From Ahaetulla prasina (Eukaryota; Chordata; Lepidosauria; Squamata; Colubridae): DNA of 64,000 nucleotides. A program made the position numbers and the translations under genes. Positions 1-11,534 of this stretch are shown here, in pieces. The notes below the pieces were generated by a model. The model was given only the letters and a program-made list of their open reading frames with translations, searched no databases and had not been told where the DNA came from. The number at the start of each line of letters is the position of its first letter. Positions within the stretch are counted from its first letter, which is position 1. Location of the stretch: positions 230,314,794 to 230,378,793 of the forward strand of contig NC_080540.1 in assembly GCF_028640845.1 (NCBI RefSeq). Direction: 5' to 3'.

Positions 1-490
1 CCCAACAGCCCTGTTTAGGGTGCCTCACTCCCAATTGAGGAAGGAGCCTGGCCCATAGGATCACCTGCAGGTCATGGTGAGAAATATTCAGTCTCTCTGG
101 CAGACAAAATCACTCAGATTCGCTCAGAGTTGGATTGTGACTGGGCAAGGCACAGTCTTGTTATATTATCTGAACTTTTTGATTCTGTTATGCCCCACTG
201 ATGAGCTAAAAATGTAAGATCTCAGTATAAGGAAGTAGGATCAAACCTAAACTATAAACAGCTGAATATATCATTATAACCACCTTGAAAGATCATGAGT
301 GAATTTAATGGTGGTAGCAACCAAGTATATTATTATTAATAAGCACAATACTCCATCACAATGCTAAATCATAATGGTTTAATATTATGCTACCTATCCA
401 TAAGACAGGGATTATGGAAAGGATTAAATTGTTCTATCTGCCTGTTGATTTTTCTATTGAAATTTTCCATCCCTGCTACATCCAATTTGG

Positions 491-855
491 ATTAGAGCCA
501 GTTTGCTTACTGGTTAAGGCAGGGTTCTCCAACCTTGGCAGCTTTAAGGCTTGTGGACTTCAACTTCCAGAATCCCTCAGCCAGCAAAGCTGGCTGAGGG
601 ATTCTGGAAGTTGAAGTCCACAAGCCTTAAAGCTGCCAAGGATGGAGACCCCTGGGTTAAGACACCAGGGTAGAAACCAGGAGCCTGTTAGTTCTAGACC
701 ACTTTAGGCATGAAAACTGGGTGACTTTGGGCCAGTCACTCCAACCCACCTCACAGGGTTGTTGTGAGGAAAATAGAAAGAAAGAATATTAGGTGCATTT
801 TAAATTAGGTTATTTATAAAAACAATAAAGGTGGGATGTAAATAAATAAATAATT
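491..855 (+). repeat. tRNA-derived SINE, split by a hAT MITE
   Basis: Head 494-519 (AGCCAGTTTGCTTACTGGTT) continues after the nested MITE at 655 with GGTTAAGACACCAGG. The body has GGGTGACTTTGGGCCAGTCAC and CCTCACAGGGTTGTTGTGAGG, and the end is a Pol III-style AT-rich tail (AATAAATAAATAA). The same family occurs at 57930-58515. It is interrupted exactly in the A-box region. Confidence 0.8.
520..654. mobile_element. palindromic hAT MITE (135 bp)
   Basis: Ends are CAGGG and CCCTG. Flanking 8-bp copies are GGTTAAGG (512-519) and GGTTAAGA (655-662), 7 of 8 identical, the size typical of hAT transposons. The element is a near-complete palindrome: arms 533-585 and 589-641 are perfectly complementary over 53 bp around a 3-nt loop. 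It has no coding capacity. The related copy at 49376-49499 is more diverged between its arms. Confidence 0.88.
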
Positions 856-1480
856 AAAATCACTCCATGTCTGCTATTAATTATAATAAAGCCCTCAACC
901 AATTCCAAAGTTCAGCATCATATCTTGTTTGTTTGTAGGTTTTGAATTTTTTGAGATGAAAAAAGGAAGCCAATTCAGATTCACAATTAACATTGTGATG
1001 GGCCAAATTTGTCTTTAATTTAACATTTTCTTTATATGTTCCCACTAATTGTGACATACAGATGAAAAAACAGCTGGAATTTATTAACACAATTTCTTTT
1101 TAAAATGGGACTTTGTAACAATACTTTGGAAATCAAAATTGGAACTTCTTTCCTAGCAAAGAGAGTACATGTATCTCATACATACCAAATACAGGTGCAA
1201 TGTTTTTGTTTCCCTTTATCTGGAGTCTAATAAATTGGGGATTTTTTGTACTTCCTTAATATAGCGACATACCCTTGGGATTCAACAGTCCTCTTAGTTT
1301 CTGAACATGAATTTTTATGCATCTGCCACCTAAATTTATATAACCATAAACAATTTAACAGAATGGTGCTCCTTAATCAACAGACGCCAACTGCACTGCA
1401 AAATAGCTGTAATACAAAATGTAAATGTAAGGTAAAAATAGAGGACTAACTGAAATGCAAATCCAGACTTATGTAATTGC

Positions 1481-1717
1481 TTATACATGAATGACTAGAG
1501 AGTGACTGGTGAGCATTTTATCTTTAGGGTTTTCAAATTCAAACAGATGCTTAATATCATTATCAACATTAATTAAGTTTTCATATTCACAAGCGGCTTT
1601 AATCAAACAAATAATACCGTTTGTTGTAAGACCAAAGTGGGTAGCCACAGCCAACAGCCAGTCAATTGTGCTTTTTAGAGGCCTCCCAAGAGACTTGGTT
1701 GAGATCAAGGAATGCAC
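1481..1717 (-). other. unassigned 78-codon open frame
   Basis: A minus-strand frame rich in ordinary amino acids, with stretches such as LGRPLKSTIDWLLAVATHFG and LINVDNDIKHLFEFENPKDK. It is not low complexity and lies outside the neighbouring MITE. I do not recognise it. It could be a transposase or LINE remnant, or chance: the plus strand is also open here. It does not fit the TRPM3 chain and I saw no convincing splice sites. Confidence 0.25.
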
Positions 1718-1821
1718 AGATCTCTTGCTTTTTTCAGTCCCCCTCAGTTAAAAGTTCATGTTTGTGGCTCAAGTACATAAATTCCCTTTGGCTTCCCTCA
1801 GCCATAATTGAACACTACTTA

Positions 1822-2613
1822 CCGTATTTTTCGGAGTATAAGACGCTTCCCCCCAAAAGCGGGTAGAAATGTCTGTGCATCTTATACAGCAAATGTTGCC
1901 AAAGCCACACCCACCCGCCAATCCCCATCTTTCGGCCATTTTCGGCCTCCAAGCGTTGTGTTTTCGGCCTCCACATGTTCCATTTTAGACCTGTTCCAGG
2001 TTGCAGGGATTGCCACAGCACATTGCCACTGATTGCCGCCTCCACGCGTTGTGTTTTCAATCTCTGTGTGTCGTGTATTTGACCTATGCACGCCCCATTT
2101 TTGGCCTCCATACGTCATGTTTTCAGGCGGTTTCAGGTGGTGGTGATTGGCGGCGGACAAAAACGCGACATGAGGCCAAAAACGCGATGTGCAGAGGCCA
2201 AAAACGCGACACGCGGAGGTGGTGATCAGTGGCAATGTGTGGTGGTGAATCCTGGCAGCCTGGAATGGGTCTAAAACGGAGCATGCAGAGGCTGAAAACG
2301 CAATGTATGAAGGCCATAAACGTGACCTGTGGAGGCAACATGCTGAGACGGCGATGGGCTGTGGTGATCTCTGCAGCCTGGAACAGCTGATTGGCGGTAT
2401 TCTGGGAGGCCGATCCAACTGCCAATCATGCTCATGCTGAATCAGGCTGCGATAACATGCTGAAGCTGACCAGGCTGTTTGTTGCAAGGACACTAGCCAG
2501 ATGAGTACCAAAGGATGTTGGTAGGCAGAGGCAGAATTTTTTTTCTTGTTTTTCTCCCCAAAAACTAATGTACATCTTATACTCCAGAGCATCTTATACT
2601 CTGAAAAATATGG
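1822..2613. mobile_element. Tc1/mariner-type MITE (792 bp)
   Basis: Flanked by TA at 1820-1821 and 2614-2615. The ends CCGTATTTTTCGGAGTATAA and ...TTATACTCTGAAAAATATGG are imperfect inverted repeats. The interior is GC-rich, internally repetitive sequence with recurring GCGTTGTGTTTTCGGCCTCC-like units on both strands. It encodes no transposase, so it would have moved with help from an autonomous relative. A second copy is at 55829-56366. Confidence 0.8.
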
Positions 2614-2851
2614 TAATTTAGTGTTATTTAGTAGTAACATTAAGTATGGGTAAGGTGAACAAGGATTGCACAGGACCAAGATATACAAACCCACTTTTCA
2701 AATACTGATTCTAAATTGCAATTTTGAGACAATTTAAGTTTGACTTATATAAGCCATGTGTTGTGCAATTGAGACCTGAAATTATGTTCGAAATGACCCT
2801 GGAAAGCCAAGTTTCAAACATTTTTCACATAGGAGACCAATATAAACATTA

Positions 2852-3022
<171 letters not shown>

Positions 3023-3803
3023 CTAAACATTCACCAATAAGTAAAACTGAGTTTAAAATTATGAATTAGAAACTCTAAGTGTAATATCAAAAGCATTGAA
3101 TTTAATTCTCTTGTCCAACATTTATTCCGCAGTGCTTGTTCCTTTGCATAATTTGTTTTGCTTCTGCTAATGATTGGTAGTGGGGGGGCATGAAGAACTG
3201 AATGCTAGAAATCTGACCTCTGAGATTTGATCAAAGCATTGCCTGCATGATTTCATAAGCATAAAGGCTAAAAAAGCACTTTCCGTTTCTTGTTTTAAAG
3301 TGAAAAATAAATTGTATATTTAGACCCATTTTGACTTTTCCCCCATTTCACACTTGAAGAATGGCACGTATGCTGTTCTGCCTGGGAGGTAAGAATGTAC
3401 TCTGTTGTGTTTCATATGATTACAGTCATTCTGTAAAACAAAAGGCAGGAAAACCAGATAAAAAAATGCTTGAAAAATGACCTGCTGTTTTTACAGACTT
3501 GGTTTCAATTTCTAGATCATGAGATGAAACAAAACAAAACAAAACAAAACCCCCTGGAATTAACTGCAGTACAACTGGGTCTGGCAGGCTATCTCAGAAG
3601 CAAAAGGATTTTTCAGATTTCTCTCTCTGTGGTCAGAAAGACATCTCTGACCTTAGATGGAGGGTATCTAATATCAGAACCACCTCCAGGCTCAGCTGCA
3701 ACTTCCAGGACACGCTCAGCTTAGTTTGGAACTCTGACAGTGAAGGATGGAGAAAAAGAGCAGATAATTGGCTTAATGTATGCACACAGAACTTCGTATA
3801 TCA

Positions 3804-3880
3804 CAGGGGTGAGCAAGTATGGCAAGTTTGCAACCTATGGACTTCAACTCCCAGAATTCCTAAGCCAGAACAACTGTAAT
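3804..3880 (+). repeat. one-ended hAT MITE fragment
   Basis: Begins CAGGGGTGAGCAAGTATGG and continues with GGACTTCAACTCCCAGAATT, the internal sequence shared with the palindromic MITEs at 520 and 49376. No matching right end is visible, so this is a truncated copy. Confidence 0.6.
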
Positions 3881-4009
3881 TAAAACAGTACCAAGCAACA
3901 ATATAAATAATCAGTAAATTCAGGGACCACTCTTTATCTCACATGATTAGGCCCGTTTAAACGGGGTGCTGAGCATTTCATTTGGAGTAGAAGATGTGAT
4001 TGTTATGTG

Positions 4010-4144
4010 GGAAGCCTTTTCCAATCGATTGCATTTTCTTTTATGTATACTGAGAGCATATGCATCAAGACAAATTCCTTGTGTGTCCAATCGCACTTGG
4101 CCAATAAAAAATTCTATTCTGTTCTGTTCTGTTCTGTTCTGTGG
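4010..4144 (+). repeat. CR1-type LINE 3' end with pentamer tail
   Basis: Contains TGAGAGCATATGCATC and TGTGTGTCCAATCGCACTTGG, then AATAAAAAATTCTATTC running into (TTCTG)n. The same sequence occurs inverted at 36331-36530 with a (TAGAA)n tail. Such CR1 ends seeding pentanucleotide microsatellites are a known snake trait. Confidence 0.65.
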
Positions 4145-4346
4145 AATAAGTAATCCCCTGAGATGTGCTAGACCTCTGTGCTTCTGGCATCCATGAAGAT
4201 ACTTAACATCATACTTTCTAGAAACATTTGACATCTAGCAATAAATAATAGGTGACTTTTTGTTTTTAAATTAATTTCATGTTGATTTTAGTGAAGTGAA
4301 TGGATTTTGATTGTTTTTAGTCTATTATCCTTTTATATACTATCCT

Positions 4347-4536
4347 TGTTATGTATTAACAGTTGTGCCTTTAAATATTTGGGCGGGAAATCAGCACGTT
4401 GCTGATTGGACGAAGCCTCCAGTAGAACTGTATAAAAGGAGAGGTTTTTCCCCCAGCCTGTCGCTGGGTTCACCCTATATTAAAGAGCTGTTGTCACTAC
4501 CCTGGTCCCCAGCCTCGTTACTTCCCGAACTTAACA
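4347..4536 (+). repeat. 5' LTR of Ty3/Gypsy element (190 bp)
   Basis: Starts TGTTATG and ends TTAACA. It carries a TATA box (TATAAAAG, 4431-4438) and an ATTAAA signal at 4479. The flanking 5-bp duplication is ATCCT at 4342-4346, repeated at 8926-8930. It differs from the 3' LTR by about two changes. A tRNA primer site probably starts at 4538 (TGGCGACGAAGG); I cannot assign the tRNA. Confidence 0.93.
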
Positions 4537-4633
4537 TTGGCGACGAAGGTGGGATTTCGAGGCTAAGGAGAACCAGAACCGAGCTGAAGCACGCTAGTCC
4601 CGAACCCAGCAAACTCAGGGCAGAAACGCGGAA

Positions 4634-5400
4634 ATGGCAAACACGCCACCCGCACCGTACAACCCGGGCAAGGAGAAATGGGGAACATATATGACCCGTT
4701 TCGAAAGCTTTCTAGAAGCCAACGAACTACAGGGGATCCCCGATAACCGCAAACGGGCTTATTTCCTAAGCCATTGCGGGCCGGAGGTAATCGAGATTGC
4801 GGAAGCCCTGGCAGAGCCAACGCCGATACAATCGGTATCGTGGCCGACTCTGCAGACTTTACTGAAGAACCATTTCGCACCGACGCCGTCCAAATACGTG
4901 CAACGGTTTGAATTCGGAGAACGTAGACAGATGGAGGCGAGTCCATCGGTGACTACATGGCGCTTTAAGAAGAGGGTCCAAGGACTGCGGATACCGAGAC
5001 TTAGACGAAGTGCTACTCGAGCAACTCATCCGAGGGGTCAAGGACATCCGCCTACGGCGACGACTGCTAGCCAGGAGCAACCTGACACTAGCCACCGCTC
5101 TGGACGAGGCCAGAGCACACGAAATGTCTACTAAAGCAGCAGAGACTCTGCAAAAGCCTCTTCAATCCAAGGCGGCGCAAAGCCAACGCCAGTACACCAG
5201 GAGGAGATTCAGTCCGAATCCGAAGGTGAGGCGAGGATGAGGAAGGGGTCTGCCGGACCGAGAAACGCGACACTGAGGACCGTGGCGAGTGCGGAAGCTG
5301 CGGAGGACAGCATCAGCGCCAACGCTGCAGGTTTAAAGACGCAACATGCGGCGGTGTGGGAAGAAAGGACACTTAGCTCAGGTTTGCAGAGCGGCCCAAC
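4634..5400 (+). pseudogene. Gypsy gag, frameshifted
   Basis: The ATG at 4634 opens a gag-like protein beginning MANTPPAPYNPGKEKWGTYM, with the retrotransposon capsid-type segment up to about residue 115. The reading frame shifts near position 5000, and the continuing segment (RGVKDIRLRRRLLAR) lies in another frame until about 5240. A CCHC zinc knuckle pattern (C-x2-C-x4-H-x4-C) is recognisable around 5349-5398 but needs a further frame change. It is a Metaviridae-type internal region and no intact product can be made. It lies directly downstream of the 5' LTR and primer site. Confidence 0.8.
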
Positions 5401-8400
5401 CTTCCGCCGAAAATTCAAATCGGCCAATCAAAGCGGAACCGGAAAGGCGGCCCGCGATTGGTTCAAACAAGAAAGCGCGAAGTCTAACCAAACGACTGTC
5501 ATTATAGGCCGCGCCTCAACCAAAGTGGAAAAGAAGATTTTCACAAAGCCCAAGATCGAGGGAGTTCGGTGCAGGCTTGAAGTGGACACGGGATCAGCGA
5601 TCACCATCATGTCCTGGGACACCCTGGCGAAGTCGCTGCCGTCCGTCGCGAAGCGCCATCTGCAAGCACAGCGGCTACGGGTGCCACGACTACCAGGGAA
5701 TCGCATCCCTGTTCGAGGACCACCTCCGTCCGAGTCGAGTCGGCCCTCACAAAAGACCCTGCCCATCACGATCGTCGAAGGAACTCTGCCCAGTCTGTTG
5801 GGACTAGACTGGTTTCGTGCCCTGGGCATGGGAGTGACTGGCATCTACAGAAGTGACTGCAATTTGAAAGACATTCTCTTTAACGAGTTCGAAGATGTCT
5901 TCAAGGACTGCCTGGGCAAGTACAAGGGGACCCCTATTTCCTTCAACTTAGACCCCCAGGTAGCCCCCATTAGGCTTAAGGCGAGGAGAGTCCCTTTTGC
6001 CCTAAAACCAAAATTGATAAGGAGCTGGACAAGCTCATAAATCAGGGATTTTGGTCCCAGCCGACCACGCAAAGTGGGAGACGCCAATCGTTACCCCCAT
6101 CAAATCGGACGGGTCAATTAGAATTTGCGCTGACTACAAGGCGACGCTTAACAAAGCCTTACAGAAAAGCGCGTCCCCGGTTCCCGTAGTGCAACATTTA
6201 TTGCACTCCTTGGGGCAAGGGCAAGTCTTTGCAAAGTTAGACTTGGCCCAAGCCTACCAACAACTGCCAGTAGACGCCCGCACAGCCGAAGCCCAAACGA
6301 TTGTGACGCACAGGGGGGCATTCAAGTGCACCCGATTGCAATTTGGGGTTAGTGTGGCACCAGGGCTGTTCCAAAACCTGATGGAACGACTACTGCAAGG
6401 GCTCCCAGGGTAGTTCCTACTGATGATGTCCTAATTTCAGGGAAAACATGGAGGAATTGGGGGAGCGGTTAAGAAAGGTCTTGAGCATTTTCCGGACAGC
6501 CGGATTAAAAGTCAAGACAAATAAATGTCAGATAGGGGTCGAATCGGTCGATTTCTTGGGCTACCGGATAGACAAGAAAGGAATTCACCCTACTGAGAGC
6601 AAGGTTAAGGCAATTAGGAAGGCTCCAGCGCCCAAAAACAAAGCAGAGCTGCAGGCATTCCTGGGATTGGTTAATTTTACGCGGTCTTTTAAAGAACAAA
6701 GCAACTGCTATGGAACCGCTGCATAGGCTCTTAGGAAAAATACTGTTTGGTCTTGGGGAAAGTCAGAAAATAGGGCTTTTGAAGCAGTAAAGAACCTGCT
6801 CTCAAGTGATAGCCTGCTCATCCAATATCACGACTCACTACCCCTAGTGCTGGTTTGCGATCGTCCCCTTATGGGGTGGGGGCTGTACTCAGCCATAGAC
6901 TTCAAACGGCACAGAAGCCCCTATAGCGTTCTACTCTAGAACGATGTCCTCCCCAGAGAGGAACTACAGCCAATTAGACAAAGAAGCATTAGCCATTGTA
7001 TCAGGGGTCAAAAATTCCATGAGTATGTCTTTGGGCGGAATTTTGAAATCGTGACTGACCACAGACCGTTATTGGGATTACTGGCTGGCGACCGCCAACG
7101 CCTGTGGCACTTTCGCCACGCTTGACTCGATGGACTATATTTTAGCCGCTTACTCATACAAGCTGCAGCATCGACCGGGAAAGAAGTGGGGCATGCAGGC
7201 GCTTTGAGCCGATGCCCACTGCCAGGGCGATCAAGACCCCACTCCGGGACACCCATCCTCCTTATTGACTCGTTGGACTCTGGCCCAGTCACATCAAAGG
7301 AAGTGGCTCGGGCATCATACCGGGACATTGTGTTAAGGACTGTACTCGGTTGGGTACAGAGAGGTGGCCGCTGCGCCGGGCGAACGGTTCAAAGAATTTG
7401 TTAAGAAACGTGATGAGCTCTCGGCTCAAGGGGTGCCTGTTATGGGGTGATCGTGTAATAATTCCTGTTAAGTTAAGGGCAAGGTATTGGACCTCCTCCA
7501 CGAGGGTCACCCAGGCATCGTAAGGATGAAGGGGTTAGCTAGAAGCTATGTATGGTGGCCACTCATGGACGCAGAGATTGCTGAGAGGGTAGGGAAATGC
7601 CAAGCTTGCCAAGAGTCCAGACCGCTACCCCAACAGCCCCAGTCAGAGAATGGGAAAAGCCCCAAGGGCCTTGGTCAAGAATCCACATTGACTTTGCTGG
7701 CCCCTTTCACGGCCAAACGTTCCTAGTGGTGGTGGACGCATTTTCCAAATGGTTAGAGATCATACTTATGAAGTCCACCACAGCCGAAGCAGTAATCGCA
7801 ACCCTGCGCCACCTATTCGCAACTCACGGGTTGCGGACACTCTGGTGTCCGACAATGAGCCCCAATTCACGGCAGCCCAGTTTGAAGAGTACCTGGCAGA
7901 GGAAGGCATCCGACATGCCCTCTCTGCACCTTTCCACCCTGCGCCGAATGGTTTTGCAGAGCGTTCCGTCCGAGCGCTAAGGAGGCATTGTCCAGGCCCA
8001 AGCCAGGTGACTGGCAAACAAAAATAGACTTTTTCCTAGCCGTCCAGCACAGAACCCCAAGCACAGCCACTGGAAAAAGCCCAGCCGAATTGCTAATGGG
8101 ACGGAAACTCCGGTGCCCACTTGACGCTTGAACCCCCATTACACACCCGAGGGTTACAAGGGGGAGCTAGAAAAAACAAGGGAAATGAGCATAGGCGACC
8201 GGGTGTGGGCCCGAAACTATGGGGACGGCCCTAGTTGGCTCGCAGGACAAGTAACAAAAGTAACAGGGCCAAAATCGTATGTGGTAGAGCTACCAGACAA
8301 CCGAATGTGGCGGCGCCACATAGAACAGTTAAGGAGACGAATAACTAACCAAACCAACCAACAGAGACAGGTAATGACCAATACCACTTTGAATCCACAG

Positions 8401-8433
8401 CTGACAATGACCCGGGGGAGGCGCAAGACTTAG
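5400..8433 (+). pseudogene. Gypsy pol: protease, RT, RNase H, integrase, broken
   Basis: Domains follow the Ty3/Gypsy order. A retropepsin active-site motif DTGSA lies near 5587. Reverse transcriptase runs from about 5960 to 6700 with ICADYK and KLDLAQAYQQL. The catalytic YxDD region near 6415-6435 is damaged, with a stop at 6411 and lost bases. The RNase H region holds TDHRPLLGLL near 7055. The integrase zinc-binding region (LHEGHPGIV...CQACQ) is at 7490-7610. The core has HIDFAGPF, then SDNEPQF in a different frame, then NGFAERS. A basic C-terminal domain (8128-8433) ends the polyprotein. At least six frame changes or stops separate the pieces, so this copy is dead. The domain order, with integrase after RNase H, separates it from Copia. 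Confidence 0.88.
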
Positions 8434-8725
8434 CTGAGGTCCCAGAGTTCCAGCGACGCCATCAGGTCCCGAGGGAAACAGCAAGGAAAATTTCCAAAAT
8501 TAATCCAAGGCGGGATGGCCAAGAAAAAGAGTCGGCCAATAATCCAGAGCCCGATGGCCCAGAGAAAGAGCTGGGAGGAGAAAACAGCCCCTCCGACCAG
8601 CTCAAAACACCACCCAGAACTGAACCGCGCAGGTCAGAAAGAACTAGGAGACGCCCAGGTTATTTGCGTGACTACGTCGAAAAATAACATGTAAATAAAT
8701 ATGTAAATAAGACCAAGTGTTTTCT

Positions 8726-8736
8726 GGGAGGAGGAG
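8726..8736 (+). other. polypurine tract of Gypsy element
   Basis: GGGAGGAGGAG lies immediately before the 3' LTR, the expected site for plus-strand priming in LTR retrotransposons. Confidence 0.8.
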
Positions 8737-8925
8737 TGTTATGTATTAACAGTTGTGCCTTTAAATATTTGAGCGGAAATCAGCACGTTGCTGATTGGAC
8801 GAAGCCTCCAGTAGAACTGTATAAAAGGAGAGGTTTTTCCCCCAGCCTGTCGCTGGGTTCACCCTATATTAAAGAGCTGTTGTCACTACCCTGGTCCCCA
8901 GCCTCGTTACTTCCCGAACTTAACA
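8737..8925 (+). repeat. 3' LTR of Ty3/Gypsy element (189 bp)
   Basis: It matches the 5' LTR except for a G-to-A change and a one-base deletion near the GGGCGGG/GAGCGG stretch, giving about 99 percent identity. It ends TTAACA and is followed by target copy ATCCT at 8926-8930. Confidence 0.93.
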
Positions 8926-9332
8926 ATCCTGAATCCTCTCAGTGGAGTGAGGTAAATCTTCAAGTTGTTTCCCACAGAAGAAAAAAAGATTTAGAAGAAG
9001 AGCAAAGAATCAAGAAGCCCAGCCAGAAATAAACAAGCAGAAAAGAGGAAGACAAAGTACAGACTTGAACAAAGAAGAAGCAGGAAAGTGGAAACTAAAG
9101 CCATTTATAGATAATGGTTAAAATAGAGAATAGTTTTATTATTAAAATTCAGCTCTACAATAATTGAACACATATATCATTTACAGTCTCTTTTTCTTTT
9201 ATTTGTAAATTTTTTTGTTTTAAAATAAAAAGGGTCTCCCATGTTGCAGCGACTAAGGGGAGATACAAAACCCCAATAAATTGTCCAAATTTTTAATGGT
9301 TTGTGTCTATTGAGTCTGGGTCAATCTGGTTA

Positions 9333-9412
9333 TTGGGAGGAAAGAAAGACAGGAAGGAAGGAAGGGAGGGAGGGAGGGAAGAAGGAAGGAAGGAAGGAAG
9401 GAGGGAAGAGCT
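9333..9412. repeat. GGAA-rich simple repeat
   Basis: Runs of GGAAGGAAGGAA and GGGAGGGAGGG on the plus strand; purine-only low complexity. Confidence 0.85.
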
Positions 9413-9600
9413 CCTATGACTCTGTCCCATTAGGTAAAGCAGGAGTGTGCCTGTCTATTAAGGACTGCCACCTGTCTATTAAGGTCTATTAAGGACTGCC
9501 ACAGAGCAGAGAAGGGAGCCTTTTCTGTCATGGCATCCAATATCAGGACATTTGATTGGTCCCAGCTCTGTTCCCTTGTCTTTCAGAGAGGATGATACTA

Positions 9601-10187
9601 CCATGTTTCCCCGAAAATAAGACCCTGTCTTATTTTTTTTTTATTTTTTTACATTTATATCCCGCCCTTCTCCGAAGACTCAGGGCGGCTTACAGTGTAT
9701 AAGGCAATAGTCTCATTCTATTTGTATATTTACAAAGTCAACTTATTGCCCCCCCAACAATCTGGGTCCTCATTTTACCTACCTTATAAAGGATGGAAGG
9801 CTGAGTCAACCTTGGGCCGGGCTTGAACCTGCAGTAATTGCAGGCTAGTGTGTTCTAATAACAGGCTCCTTACAACCTGAGCTATTCCGGCCCTTATATT
9901 ATATTTTTTGAATATAAAATATATTTTATATTTATATATATTTATATATATATTTATATATATTTATATATATTTATATTCGGTCTTATATTTTTTGAAC
10001 CCCGAAATAAGTGCTTGGCCTTATTTTCAGGGAGGTCTTATTATTTTGGGGCGTGTGGAGTGCGACGGGGATCCCTGTCTCGCTCACTCTAACCAAAGAA
10101 AATGGCGGGGACCATTTGGTGGCATAATTCATTTCAATGCATGTGTTTAAATATTTTTGGGGAGGGCTTATTTTTGGGGAAACACGG
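9601..10187. mobile_element. Tc1/mariner-type MITE with nested SINE
   Basis: Flanked by TA at 9599-9600 and 10188-10189. The ends CCATGTTTCCCCGAAAATAA and TTATTTTTGGGGAAACACGG are inverted repeats. A tRNA-derived SINE sits inside at 9651-9893, followed by AT-rich (TATATT)n sequence to about 9985. No transposase is encoded. Confidence 0.8.
9651..9893 (-). repeat. tRNA-derived squamate SINE
   Basis: Minus orientation. The 3' tail appears on the plus strand as ATATCCCGCCCTTCTCCGAA, and the head ends GGCCGGAATAGCTCAGG read on the minus strand. Degenerate A and B boxes are present (B box near GCAGGTTCAAGCCC). The same family is at 40566, 41977 and 48820. Confidence 0.8.
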
Positions 10188-10510
10188 TATGAGACCATGA
10201 CAAAATAGCACTGAGACAAAAATTGAGGGCGGGGGACAACCTATGTATTTCTATTTGAGACAGAGCCATGGCTATCAAGAAGGCCATGAAATCCTGGGCT
10301 GACTGTGCTGTGTGGAAGAGCATTCCCCACAAAGTCTTTCATGGGTCTGACTCTTTAGGAAGGCCTTAAAATGGCTCTTCCAGCAGGCACTGAGCCAAGG
10401 TGACTGGTAAGCCTGCTTGATTATTACCCGATTTAAGCCTTTGTCTTGCTCTGGTATTGTTTTGTTGCTTTATTATTTCAATTATTTTGTTGATTACTAT
10501 AAGTTTTTAC

Positions 10511-11526
10511 CAGGGTGAAATCTAATTTTTTTTCCTACCGGTTCTGTGGGCGTGGCTTAATTGGTGGGTGTGGCTTGGTGGTCAGATTACTGGGTGGGCA
10601 TGGCCAATAACAATAAATAATAAAAATAATAAATAAGGTATACAAAACAATAAGAGGTACCAAAAACCAACTTTCACACTTTACACAAACACAATACAAC
10701 ACAACTGACTCACACACAATGTAAAAGCAGCTGCACTTCACCCAAAATGGCCCCTACAATAAGCAGGAACCTCACACTTTCACACTTTACACACACACAA
10801 CACAACTGACACAGACACAGACACACACACACAATGCCACATACAGCTTTGTGAGATTTTGTGTGTTTGTGTAGTTAGAGTGAAACACTACAGAAACACA
10901 CCAAATCTCAGAAAGCTGCACAAATATTTTATTTTATTATTTTTATTTATTTTTTTAGATCAGGGGGTATCCAACCTTAGTAACTTAGTTTGTGGACTTC
11001 AACTCCCAGAGTTCGTCATTCAGCAAAGCAGGAAGTCAAAGCAAACTGTAATCAGTAGCTGAAGAAAAGCATGCCGTTGCCAGCGAAAGGAGCAGTAATT
11101 ATAGGTAAGTGAGGAGGGGGAATTGGCTGGGCATGGGTGGGGGCTCTTGTAAGTGGGGGCTGTTAAAAAGTGAGTTTAAAAACTTCTAAGGATCAGGAAA
11201 CTCCTCTGGGATTGCGAGAGGAGGCTTTTAAAACCTCTTTTTTTCCCCCCCTTCGGCTGAAGAGGGTTTTTTTAAAAAAACTTTTAAAGGGTTTTGATGA
11301 TCTCTGCTCAGCCCCACGATCATCAGAGGGTTTTTTTTACTTTTAAAGTCATGTTTTCGGCTGAAGAAAAACTTTTAAAAGTAAAAAAAAAAACCTCTGC
11401 TGATGGTGCGGCTCAGCAGAGGCAGGGGGCGGGGCCAGGGATTTTTGCTACTGGTCCTCCGAACCAGCAGCCGCCATCGCTACCGGATCGCGCGAGCTGG
11501 TCCAAACTGGGAGCATTTCACCCCTG
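10511..11526. mobile_element. hAT non-autonomous element (1016 bp)
   Basis: Ends are CAGGGTGAAATC and GCATTTCACCCCTG. The flanking 8-bp duplication is perfect: GTTTTTAC at 10503-10510 and 11527-11534. The interior includes CCTACCGGTTCTGTGGGCGT and, near the other end, GCTACCGGATCGCG. It also holds CA-rich stretches and a fragment of another hAT MITE at 10963-11050 (CAGGGGGTATCCAACC). No transposase is present. Confidence 0.88.
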
Positions 11527-11534
11527 GTTTTTAC

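Noticed and set aside
1..260. L2-like LINE fragment (frame reading SLADKITQIRSELD)
   Set aside because: Suggestive of a LINE ORF2 remnant but too short and unsupported to call.
1882..2694. 270-codon minus-strand ORF
   Set aside because: It lies within the mariner-type MITE and runs past its edge. The product is repetitive (His/Pro/Arg-rich) because the DNA is GC-rich and repeated, with no domain.
5428..5844. 138-codon minus-strand ORF in the Gypsy element
   Set aside because: Shadow of the plus-strand protease and reverse transcriptase.
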